Shown here: positions 54,240 to 61,734 of the stretch, one piece after another
Numbering within the stretch: the stretch's first letter is position 1
Layout: every line of letters starts with the position of its first letter
Source: Pannonibacter phragmitetus_B
GTDB lineage: Bacteria > Pseudomonadota > Alphaproteobacteria > Rhizobiales > Stappiaceae
Direction: 5' to 3'
Assembly (NCBI RefSeq): GCF_050510895.1
Contig: NZ_JBNINT010000001.1
Span: forward strand, 2,480,001-2,544,000
DNA length: 64,000 nucleotides
Made by a program: the position numbers and the translations under genes
The notes under the pieces: model-generated
The model's input: only the letters and a program-made list of their open reading frames with translations
Database searches by the model: none
Told to the model about the DNA's origin: nothing

Positions 54240-54920
54240 ATGGCAGCGTCAGCGCAAGTCACCGCCATCATTCCTGCAAGAGCCGGGTCAAAGGGACTTC
54301 CGGGCAAGAACATACGGCTGCTGGCTGGCAAACCGCTCTACCGGCATAGCGTCGATGCTGCGGTTGCCGCTGGAGCAGACCGTGTCATTATCAGCACAGA
54401 TATCGACGAGATTTTTGCCCATGACCTGCCCCCGGGGGTCGAGTGCGTCCGGCGCCCGCAGGAACTGGCAAGGGACAGCACCACTATGGCAGAGGTGCTG
54501 CGGGAGTTGCTGCCTGCCGCCGGCGTAACCTCAGGCCTCGCCGTTCTCTTGCAGCCCACCTCACCACTGCGCAAGGCCGAGACCGTGCGCAAGGGCATCG
54601 ACCTTTTCCAGGAGGGCGGAGCCAGCATGGTCATGAGCGTGTCTCCGGCAAACTCCGCCGTGCTTAAGTGGGGTTTTGCGGATGGAGACCGCTTCGTGCC
54701 GCTGGTCTCTCCAGACTTCTGCTTTGCGAACCGGCAGGACTTGCCGTCTCTGATCAGGCCCAATGGTGTTCTGTATGTTTTCGACGCGGCGCAGTTCATC
54801 GCCGAAGGCAACTTTTCCGCTGAATCGATCCGCGTATTGCCGGTTGCAACAGACGAGGCTCAGGACATTGATACGGCCGAAGACTTTCAGCGCTGCGCAG
54901 ACCTGATGGCGAAGGGATAA
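54240..54920 (+). CDS. neuA: CMP-nonulosonic acid cytidylyltransferase
   Basis: 226-residue enzyme that couples a sialic-type sugar to CMP using CTP. The nucleotide-binding motif IPARAGSKGLPGKNIRLLAG (residues 11-30) is typical of NeuA/PseF/LegF proteins, followed by ADRVIISTDIDEI, LQPTSPLR, and the acidic DEAQDIDTAEDF that binds metal. Family members differ in preferred sugar (Neu5Ac, legionaminic or pseudaminic acid); the absence of Leg- or Pse-specific genes in this window favours Neu5Ac. It starts 6 nt after the TPR-glycosyltransferase gene and ends 5 nt before neuB. Confidence 0.9.
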   Translation: MAASAQVTAIIPARAGSKGLPGKNIRLLAGKPLYRHSVDAAVAAGADRVIISTDIDEIFAHDLPPGVECVRRPQELARDSTTMAEVLRELLPAAGVTSGLAVLLQPTSPLRKAETVRKGIDLFQEGGASMVMSVSPANSAVLKWGFADGDRFVPLVSPDFCFANRQDLPSLIRPNGVLYVFDAAQFIAEGNFSAESIRVLPVATDEAQDIDTAEDFQRCADLMAKG

Positions 54921-54925
54921 CTGAC

Positions 54926-55963
54926 GTGAAAATAGCTCACAGAGACATTGGCCCATCCCACCCGCCGCTGGTTATTGCCGAGATCGGCATCAATCACGGC
55001 GGCAGTCTTGATACCGCCAAAGCCATGGTGCGTGCCGCAGCGCAGAGCGGCTGCGAAATGATCAAGCACCAGACCCATATCGTCGAAGACGAGATGACCG
55101 ATGAGGCCCGGGAGATCTTTCCGCCCAATGCCGATGTCTCCATCTTCGAGGTGATGCGCCGCTGCGCCTTGCCGCTGGAGGCAGAGAAAGAGCTAAAGGC
55201 CTATACGGAAAGCCTCGGCCTCATCTACATCTCCACGCCGTTTTCGCGCGCCGCTGCGGATTTCCTGAACTCAATCGATGTGCCCGGATTCAAGATCGGC
55301 AGTGGTGAGTGTGATCATTTGCCTCTGATCCGGCATATCGCCGGCTTCGGCAAGCCAGTGATCATGAGCACAGGCATGCAGACGCTGGAGAGCATCCGCC
55401 CGTCGGTCGAGATTCTCGACAAGGCTGGCATTGGTTATGCCCTGCTGGAATGCACGAACCTTTATCCCTCCCCGCCCGAGATCGTATCCCTCAGGGGTGT
55501 GACAGACCTGAAGGCGGCATTTCCCAATGCAGTTGTCGGCTTCTCCGATCACAGCATCGGCCCGGAAATGGCGCTGGCGTCCGTGGCGCTGGGTGCCTGC
55601 ATTCTGGAGCGGCACTTCACCGACACACGCTACCGCAAGGGACCGGATATTTCCTGCTCCATGGACCCATCCGAACTGCGGTTTCTGATCGAGCGCTCCC
55701 GGGAGATCCATATTGCGCTTCACAACGAAAAGAAGCGCACGGCACCGGAAGAAGACGTCTACCGCTTCGCCCGCGGATCTGTTGTGGCAGACCGGGATCT
55801 GCCGGAAGGCCATGTGATCACTGAAACCGACATCTGGGCGCGGCGGCCGGGCAATGGCGAGATTCCTGTCTCGCGGTTTGACGAGATCATCGGGCGCAAG
55901 CTGACGCTAGCGGTCAAGCGCAATCAGCAGCTGCGCTGGAGTGATCTGGAGCCCGGCCAATGA
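54926..55963 (+). CDS. neuB: N-acetylneuraminate synthase family protein
   Basis: 345-residue TIM-barrel enzyme condensing phosphoenolpyruvate with a hexosamine (ManNAc for Neu5Ac) to give the nine-carbon sugar. Motifs: VIAEIGINHGGSLDTAKAMV, MIKHQTH, GFKIGSGECDHLPLI, ECTNLYPSPPE and FSDHSIGPEMA, with the catalytic ERHFTDTR. A C-terminal SAF (antifreeze-like) domain occupies about residues 285-345 (GSVVADRDLPEGHVITETDI). The organisation is that of NeuB/LegI/PseI. Its stop overlaps the neuC start by 4 nt. Confidence 0.93.
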   Translation: MKIAHRDIGPSHPPLVIAEIGINHGGSLDTAKAMVRAAAQSGCEMIKHQTHIVEDEMTDEAREIFPPNADVSIFEVMRRCALPLEAEKELKAYTESLGLIYISTPFSRAAADFLNSIDVPGFKIGSGECDHLPLIRHIAGFGKPVIMSTGMQTLESIRPSVEILDKAGIGYALLECTNLYPSPPEIVSLRGVTDLKAAFPNAVVGFSDHSIGPEMALASVALGACILERHFTDTRYRKGPDISCSMDPSELRFLIERSREIHIALHNEKKRTAPEEDVYRFARGSVVADRDLPEGHVITETDIWARRPGNGEIPVSRFDEIIGRKLTLAVKRNQQLRWSDLEPGQ

Positions 55964-57087
55964 CCGCCAGACGGCTCCTGTTTCTGACTGGCACCCGAGC
56001 CGATTTCGGTAAGCTGGAGCCTCTCGCCATCGCCGCAAGGAATGCAGGCCACGAGGTGACGTTCTTCGTGACAGGCATGCATATGCTGGAAAAATACGGC
56101 CTCACCCGCAACGAGGTGCAGCGGCTGCCTGGCGTGATCAAGCACGAGTTCATAAACCAGCGGCTGGGCGACCCACAGGACATCATCCTGTCCAAGACAA
56201 TCCTTGGCCTTTCGGACTGGGTGCATGAGAACCGGCCGGATCTGACCATCGTGCATGGCGACCGGATCGAAGCCCTTGCCGGGGCTCTTGTCTGCGCCAC
56301 CAACTACATCCGCTGTGCCCATATTGAAGGCGGTGAGGTGTCAGGCACGATTGACGAGGTCTACCGGCATTGCAACACCAAGCTCTGCACGTATCACTTT
56401 GTCAGTTCCGAAGCTGCCCGCACGCGCGTTCTGACGCTTGGCGAGGAGCCGGGGACGGTCTTCAATATCGGCTCGCCGGAGCTGGACTTTCATGGCGGCC
56501 CCTCCGGCGTCACTCTGGATGAAGTGCGCCGGCGCTACGCCATTCCCTTCACGGAATACGGAATTGCCGTGTTCCATCCGGTGACATCGGAGCGGGACAC
56601 GATCGGCGAACAGGCGCAGAGCCTGTTCGCTGCGTTGTCGGCAAGCGGCCGCAACTTCATCGTCATTTCCCCAAACAACGATCCCGGCTCAGAGGATATC
56701 TTTGCCGAAATCGAGAAGCTCGACCCGACGCGCTTCCGGCATTTGCCGAACATGCGCTTTGCTTATTTTTCCGAGCTCATGAAGAATGCGGCAGCCATTA
56801 TCGGCAACTCCAGCGCCGGTGTGCGCGAAGCGCCGTTCCTTGGCATCCCCAGCCTCAATCTCGGAACACGGCAGCTCAACAGATCAGTGGCGCCCGCCAT
56901 TACGGAAGCCTCTGCCTTCGACCGCGAGGCCATCGCGGACTTCCTGACCAACAGATGGGGCCAGCGCTATGCCTCCGACCGCAGCTTCGGGCAAGGCAAT
57001 TCGGCATCCCGTTTTGTCGAGATCCTGAGTGGTGCCGGCTTTTGGGACGCCCCGCTGCAAAAGCATTTCTACAGCGCCGGGCAATAG
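55960..57087 (+). CDS. neuC: UDP-N-acetylglucosamine 2-epimerase (hydrolysing)
   Basis: 375-residue GT-B-fold epimerase that converts UDP-GlcNAc to ManNAc and UDP, the first step of bacterial sialic acid synthesis. It opens LLFLTGTRADFGKLEPLAIA and has the catalytic-region segments VHGDRIEALAGAL, AHIEGGEVSGTIDE and GNSSAGVREAPFLGIPSLNLG. The paralogue LegG uses a di-N-acetyl sugar instead; without legB, legC and legH nearby NeuC is the simpler reading. It overlaps neuB by 4 nt and ends the four-gene operon. Confidence 0.92.
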   Translation: MTARRLLFLTGTRADFGKLEPLAIAARNAGHEVTFFVTGMHMLEKYGLTRNEVQRLPGVIKHEFINQRLGDPQDIILSKTILGLSDWVHENRPDLTIVHGDRIEALAGALVCATNYIRCAHIEGGEVSGTIDEVYRHCNTKLCTYHFVSSEAARTRVLTLGEEPGTVFNIGSPELDFHGGPSGVTLDEVRRRYAIPFTEYGIAVFHPVTSERDTIGEQAQSLFAALSASGRNFIVISPNNDPGSEDIFAEIEKLDPTRFRHLPNMRFAYFSELMKNAAAIIGNSSAGVREAPFLGIPSLNLGTRQLNRSVAPAITEASAFDREAIADFLTNRWGQRYASDRSFGQGNSASRFVEILSGAGFWDAPLQKHFYSAGQ

Positions 57088-57135
57088 GCACTCATGCCCG
57101 GCTTCTAGCTTTTCAAGGCGTGATGCATCAGCAAT

Positions 57136-57861
57136 TCAGAGCCTTGGTACCATGCGCTGTGCCACCACATGATAACGGGAGGCGTGCGCCGGACCGGTCA
57201 ACACACTGCGCCGGACCAGCACCAGCTCCTGTAACTGGAACCATCCCTCCAGCAGCCGGGAAATCTTGTCTGGATTAAAATAGCTCTGGACCGTGCCAAA
57301 CTCATGGTCTTTGGAGACAGTCAACTCCCCGGCAAATCCCTGATCCTGAAGCTCGCTGTCTTCCGGGCTGATAAGATCGAGATAGAAAAGGGATCCGGGC
57401 TTCATCACCCTTGCAATGTCCTCCATTGCCGCTCTGGCATGCTCGAAGGGCATGGAATCGAGAACCGCGTGGGAGACGGCGGCATCAAAAAAGCCATCCT
57501 CGAATGGCAAACTGCGCCCGTCGCCGCAAACAAGCCGCTCTTCTGCATCCGTATAGCCAGCAGCAGAAAGCCAGCGACGGCCAGCCGTAATTGCCTTGTC
57601 AGACAGATCAATGCCCCGGCCATCCAACTCCAGATCCAGCGCAAGGCGGACATGACGGCCGAGGCCGCAACCGAAGTCCAGAATACGGGAACCAGGGCCA
57701 AAGCCTTTCATGTACTGCACTGTTTCCAGCCCGGAACGCTTGGCAACGCGACGGGCGAAGAAACGGATCACTTCCTCATTGGGGTAGAAAAGAAAGTTAT
57801 CGCCACGGTTATAGGCGGCGTTCCATTCGTTACGTCTCGTGTCCTGTTCCATCCGTTTCAC
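57136..57861 (-). CDS. SAM-dependent class I methyltransferase
   Basis: 241-residue methyltransferase with motif I ILDFGCGLGRHVRLAL near residue 60, motif II around LPFEDGFFDAAVSHAVLDS and the post-motif RVMKPGSLFYLDLISPED. The substrate cannot be told from sequence. Its start (GTG at 57861, or ATG at 57852) overlaps the stop of the CMAH-like gene in GTGA, so the two proteins are made together. This coupling suggests a methylation of the same sugar or of a precursor. It converges on neuC with about 50 nt between. Confidence 0.85.
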   Translation of the reverse strand: MKRMEQDTRRNEWNAAYNRGDNFLFYPNEEVIRFFARRVAKRSGLETVQYMKGFGPGSRILDFGCGLGRHVRLALDLELDGRGIDLSDKAITAGRRWLSAAGYTDAEERLVCGDGRSLPFEDGFFDAAVSHAVLDSMPFEHARAAMEDIARVMKPGSLFYLDLISPEDSELQDQGFAGELTVSKDHEFGTVQSYFNPDKISRLLEGWFQLQELVLVRRSVLTGPAHASRYHVVAQRMVPRL

Positions 57862-59555
57862 ACCACGAATTCATGTTGAATGTTGATACAGGCGTCGCAC
57901 GCGAGCGAGGCACGCTTGACCCTGTTGTTCACGTAGACATTCGAAAAATGATACCAGAATTCTGAATGGTAAATATTGGGCTGGCGCTTCACCCTGCACT
58001 GGAAACCGATCGACAGATCCTCCCAGGGCAGTCCGAGCCGGATGACCCGGATGAACTCGCTACGGCGGATGCGCAGGGACAGAAACCGGTCGAGGCTGAG
58101 AAGATAAGCCTCATAGTCCGCGCGGACGATTGGCGTGACGCTTCTCGGGCCTTCTTCGTCGAAAAGACAGAAAAAGGCCTCCTCTCCTTCTTCAAAATCA
58201 TCATCGGTCAGGCGGACAAGCAGGTTCAGCGGCCTGGCGTAGCCTGATCCGAGGAAATAAGCGGACACCTCAACTGGATCGAGCGCTTCCCCGCCCGGAG
58301 GTGGCGCGGCAAGATAGGCTTGCGTTGGCGCCTGATCCAGAACGGCCCCATGCCGGGGCAGGCTTGCCTTGAAGTTCCGCCCCTCGAACAAAAACCGCGT
58401 GTCCTTGGTCACATCCAGAAGCCGGACACCCCGATCCTCACAGATGTCGCTGTAGTCAGAAACCGCGTTTTTCCGGTTATGCTCCTTGATGTAACTGTCC
58501 CGCGGCGCGGCTTCCGAGAAGAACCCTGCATAAGGGAGAAACGCAGCGGGAGACGTTTTCTCGAGGATCTGAGATGCCAGATATTTGACCGTGTTGCGAT
58601 TGCGGACGATGATCTGCTGACGCTCCCTCTCATCGTAGTTGTCGAAGCAGAGGGGAAAGCCGCTCGCACCACTGGCAAAGGACGACGCAAAAACGGTCAG
58701 CCCCTCCGGGAAGCGGTAGAAGTCGATGAAATTGGCATCGACGGCCAGCAGGGCACTGAAACTGCCAATTTCCACCAGAAGGCCGCTATCATCACGGAAA
58801 TCTCCGCTTTTCAGCACCGAAAGTGAGATTTCTGCCGCATCGTCGCGCAAAGCGGCATCGAAGGGAGCTGCCAGAATGCTGACAAATCCCAGCTCCTCCA
58901 GATAGCGGACGGTCGACCCACTATCGAAAGCAGGCGTTAGAACCGGCATGTCCTTGCGCACGCGTTCCAGAGTTTCACGGTGAAGATGGTCCGGGTGATT
59001 GTGAGAGATGTAAAGAAAGTCACAGGCGTTGATTTTCTCAAACGCATCGGCCGGCGTGGGCAATGCCAGCCACCAGCCATTGCAGAAAGCAGGACCCAGC
59101 AACCAAGGATCTGTAGCGAAGCTCAAGCCTTCCGTACGGATGATGAGGCAGGCGTGGTTGAGAAACTCAATCTCGACCGGCAGAGGCTTTGAATATCCTG
59201 CCAGTGAACGCGACATGGACTTCAGGGCGAAACGCACCGGTTCAGCTGAGGCTGAACCATCTGCAACCACAGCCAGAGGCACCTTGGTACATTCGACATT
59301 CTTGTAGCGCCCTGAGGCAGGATCCAGTTCCCAGCCGTGCATGGGACAGGAGACGCGGCCGTTGTTGAAGATCAGGCGCCCACCATTGTGATCGCAGATG
59401 CGGTCATAGACGCGGATCTCCCCGCCACCCCGAAAGATGATCCAGTCGTCCGCATTGCTGATGCCTTCCGGCACTGAGCGTGGGGCAATTTCTTGCGGCA
59501 GCTCGCGTATGGCAAAGGCTGCGGGCACGATAGAAAACCTGTCCCAGACCGCCAT
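57858..59555 (-). CDS. Bacterial homologue of CMP-N-acetylneuraminate hydroxylase (CMAH)
   Basis: 565-residue protein strongly recalling animal CMAH, the Rieske monooxygenase that turns CMP-Neu5Ac into CMP-Neu5Gc. The Rieske iron-sulfur ligands are Cys54, His56, Cys70 and His73 (CDHNGG and CPMHGWELD). A metallo-beta-lactamase-like core follows with NHACLIIR, DPWLLGPAFCNGWWL and an intact HxHxDH (His185 to His190, ISHNHPDHLH). CMAH-specific blocks continue: SSFASGASGFPLCF, LPYAGFFSEAAPRDSYIKEH, and near the C-terminus GLPWEDLSIGFQCRVKR with IYHSEFWYHF. Length is close to mammalian CMAH (about 577). It lies convergent to neuABC, with a methyltransferase coupled behind it. UlaG-type MBL proteins share the core, but not the Rieske domain and the terminal block. 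Electron donors are not in the cluster. Confidence 0.88.
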   Translation of the reverse strand: MAVWDRFSIVPAAFAIRELPQEIAPRSVPEGISNADDWIIFRGGGEIRVYDRICDHNGGRLIFNNGRVSCPMHGWELDPASGRYKNVECTKVPLAVVADGSASAEPVRFALKSMSRSLAGYSKPLPVEIEFLNHACLIIRTEGLSFATDPWLLGPAFCNGWWLALPTPADAFEKINACDFLYISHNHPDHLHRETLERVRKDMPVLTPAFDSGSTVRYLEELGFVSILAAPFDAALRDDAAEISLSVLKSGDFRDDSGLLVEIGSFSALLAVDANFIDFYRFPEGLTVFASSFASGASGFPLCFDNYDERERQQIIVRNRNTVKYLASQILEKTSPAAFLPYAGFFSEAAPRDSYIKEHNRKNAVSDYSDICEDRGVRLLDVTKDTRFLFEGRNFKASLPRHGAVLDQAPTQAYLAAPPPGGEALDPVEVSAYFLGSGYARPLNLLVRLTDDDFEEGEEAFFCLFDEEGPRSVTPIVRADYEAYLLSLDRFLSLRIRRSEFIRVIRLGLPWEDLSIGFQCRVKRQPNIYHSEFWYHFSNVYVNNRVKRASLACDACINIQHEFVV

Positions 59556-59769
59556 TGCTGCACCTTTCCCGTCTCGCCCGCTGCCGGAGCAGTGGAATCA
59601 CTGTCCACCACGGCCTAGGATAGCTTAGGTGAGCACACCCCGACATACAGGGAAAAACATAGGGAAAACCGGCCAGCCCGGCGTAATCTCATCTGGCATC
59701 TGACGATTCTGGCCTTGAGATGCACCCGGACATTCCGGTCACCAACAGACATGCCAGGGGAGAAGGTGG

Positions 59770-60465
59770 ATGACACAGGGCACGGACAGCATACAGGGCC
59801 TGTCGCCCGGCAAAGTCTGGGATTACGAGAATGGCTTCTACTGGTTCTCCGACCCAAGCCGTCTCAACAAGATGCTGGCCCACTACGAGCTCTACAAGAG
59901 GATCATAGGCTTACCGGGAGATGTGCTGGAGTTTGGTGTGTTCAAAGGTCTGTCACTGATCCGATTCGCCCAATTCCGCGCCTTGCTTGAAGCAGAGGCT
60001 TCGCGCCGCATCATCGGCTTCGACGCCTTCGGAGACTTTCCGGCAGAGGGGCTGTCTGATCCATCGGACCACAAGTTCATCGAGAAATTCGAGACGGAGG
60101 CAGGCAAGGGACTGGCAAAAGCCGAATTGGCCGCAATCCTTGAGGCAAAGAGGATCGGCAATGTGGATCTGGTGGAAGGAAACGTGTTCCAGACCCTGCC
60201 GGACTACTTGGCCCGCCACCCGCATCTTCGCATATCTTTGCTGCATCTCGACATGGATGTGGGGGAACCGACACGCTTTGCGCTGGAGCAGCTTTTTGAA
60301 CGGGTCGTGCCGGGTGGGCTGGTCCTCGTTGATGACTATAACGCAGTTGCAGGAGCCACCAATGCGGTGGACGGCTTCCTGAGAGCTGCGGGAGGCGCAG
60401 CGGCAGGACTCAGCTTGCAGAAGCTGCCGAACTACCGCGTACCCGCATTCTTTGTCCGGCCCTGA
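59770..60465 (+). CDS. TylF/MycF-like O-methyltransferase
   Basis: 231-residue protein of the TylF (macrocin O-methyltransferase) family, which methylates sugar hydroxyls in a metal-dependent way. Seen here: GDVLEFGVFKGLSLIRFAQF (motif I), GFDAFGDFP, SLLHLDMDVGEPTRFALEQL and LVLVDDYNAVAGATNAVDGF with the aspartates that bind the metal. It is read divergently from the CMAH-like gene across 214 nt, and the two promoters must share that gap. Such enzymes are frequent in surface-glycan loci, and a nonulosonic acid or another glycan is the likely substrate. Confidence 0.85.
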   Translation: MTQGTDSIQGLSPGKVWDYENGFYWFSDPSRLNKMLAHYELYKRIIGLPGDVLEFGVFKGLSLIRFAQFRALLEAEASRRIIGFDAFGDFPAEGLSDPSDHKFIEKFETEAGKGLAKAELAAILEAKRIGNVDLVEGNVFQTLPDYLARHPHLRISLLHLDMDVGEPTRFALEQLFERVVPGGLVLVDDYNAVAGATNAVDGFLRAAGGAAAGLSLQKLPNYRVPAFFVRP

Positions 60466-60476
60466 CCGGGCCGGAC
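60454..60476 (+). terminator. Hairpin overlapping the stop codon of the TylF-like gene
   Basis: Perfect 9-bp stem GTCCGGCCC/GGGCCGGAC around TGACC; the loop contains the TGA stop codon. No T run follows, so it may be a terminator of the non-canonical kind or an mRNA end structure. Confidence 0.45.
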
Positions 60477-60562
60477 GCATTCCGGTAGAATACCCTATCC
60501 CAAAGCTGTGAGAGGCAGGCGCATGATGCCTTGAAATGCCTCATGCCTCACATGGGTTGAGC

Positions 60563-60592
60563 AGATCCCGATGAGTTAAACCCATCGGATCT
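60563..60592 (-). terminator. Hairpin just after the ferredoxin reductase gene
   Basis: AGATCCCGATG pairs with CATCGGATCT (one bulged C) around a 9-nt loop, 4 nt beyond the stop at 60597. On the minus strand it is followed by GCTCAACCC without a T run. A longer imperfect palindrome (about 60509-60551) lies further downstream. Confidence 0.35.
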
Positions 60593-60596
60593 GATG

Positions 60597-61410
60597 TCAG
60601 CCTACGAATGCCCGCTCCACGACGAACTCACCGGGCTTGTTGTTGGCGCCTTCGTTGAGGCCGGCCTTTTCGAGCAGGGCTTTGGTGTCGCGCAGCATTT
60701 CCATGGAGCCGCAGATCATGCCGCGGTCGATGGCCGGGTCCAAAGGCGGCACGCCGAGATCCGTGAAGAGCTTGCCGCTCTCGATCAGATCGGTGATGCG
60801 GCCCCGACGCGGGAAGTCCTCGCGGGTGACGGACGTGTAGTGCACCAGCTTCTCGCTGGCGAGTTCACCGATCAGAGGATCGTTCTTCGTGGCCTCGACC
60901 AGTTCCTCGCCGTAGCGCAGTTCTGCAACTTCACGGCACGTGTGGGTCAAAATGACCTGATCGAATTTCTCATAGGTTTCCGGGTCACAGAATCAGGCTG
61001 GCGAAAGGTGCAATGCCGGTGCCGGTGGAGAACATGTAAACGCGCTTGCCCGGCGTCAGGGCGTCGTTGACGAGCGTGCCGGTCGGCTTCTTCTTCAGAA
61101 GCAGCGCGTCACCGGGCTGGATCTTCTGCAGATGCTGCGTCAGCGGGCCATCCGGCACCTTGATGGAGAAAAACTCCAGTTCCTCATCCCAGGACGGGCT
61201 GGCGATGGAGTAGGCGCGGTACAGCGGCTTGCCGTCAATCAGCAGACCGATCATCACGAATTCGCCGGAGCGGAAACGGAAAGCGGCAGGCCGCGTGGTG
61301 CGGAACTTGAACAGGTGGTCGGTGTAATGCTTGACCTCCGTCACTTCCTGCACGAAGGCGCTCGGGCCTGCGACAGCTTCCAGGTCGGCGGGTTTGGCAA
61401 GAACGTTCAT
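60597..61410 (-). pseudogene. fpr: Ferredoxin-NADP reductase, frameshifted
   Basis: FAD-dependent reductase exchanging electrons between NADPH and ferredoxin or flavodoxin. The N-terminal half shows the FAD motif YRAYSIASPSWDEELEF and the NADP motif STGTGIAPFASLI. The given frame stops right there (LIL-stop). Removing one base near 60988-60994 joins it to RDPETYEKFDQVILTHTCR and the C-terminal half ending VVERAFVG, a 270-residue protein of normal size. Unlike the other broken genes in the window this looks like an extra base and is not in a homopolymer. A Rieske enzyme such as the CMAH-like protein needs an electron supply; this reductase, about 1 kb away, is one possible source, but it is a general housekeeping enzyme. 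Confidence 0.9.
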
Positions 61411-61734
61411 GGCGGTCCAGTCATGTTACGCCGCGACACATCACGTCAACGGCCGGTCCATTGGAGCGGCCCGCACTTGCGCATGAGAGAGGGCCGCCCC
61501 TCACCGGCAAGACACGGGCTATTGTGGCGTATCACCTACCACTTTCCTTGCCTTGATATGAAGCAACAAGCGCCCTGGAAAATGCCTTTGGCATAAAAAA
61601 TCTAATCGGCGGCAATTTCCAAGAATGGTTTCCGCGGTGGCGGGCTTGTGTAAATTTTCATTGACAGACGAACCAATGATAGCGCTCCATACTGGAAAAT
61701 ACATAATCTTCCAGAGTTACGGGTGCCGCGTTCC
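61411..61734. promoter_or_regulatory. Divergent promoter region of fpr and the GlxA-type regulator
   Basis: 324 nt without a supported gene. It holds TTGACA at 61661-61666 as a possible -35 box for the plus strand, without a convincing -10 box, and a dyad CTGGAA (61692-61697)/TTCCAG (61709-61714) just ahead of the regulator gene that could be an operator. Confidence 0.35.

Noticed and set aside
54240..57087. Legionaminic or pseudaminic acid pathway
   Set aside because: The three genes could in principle belong to either pathway, but the additional dehydratase, aminotransferase and acetyltransferase genes are not in the window, so Neu5Ac synthesis is the simpler reading. It is not excluded.
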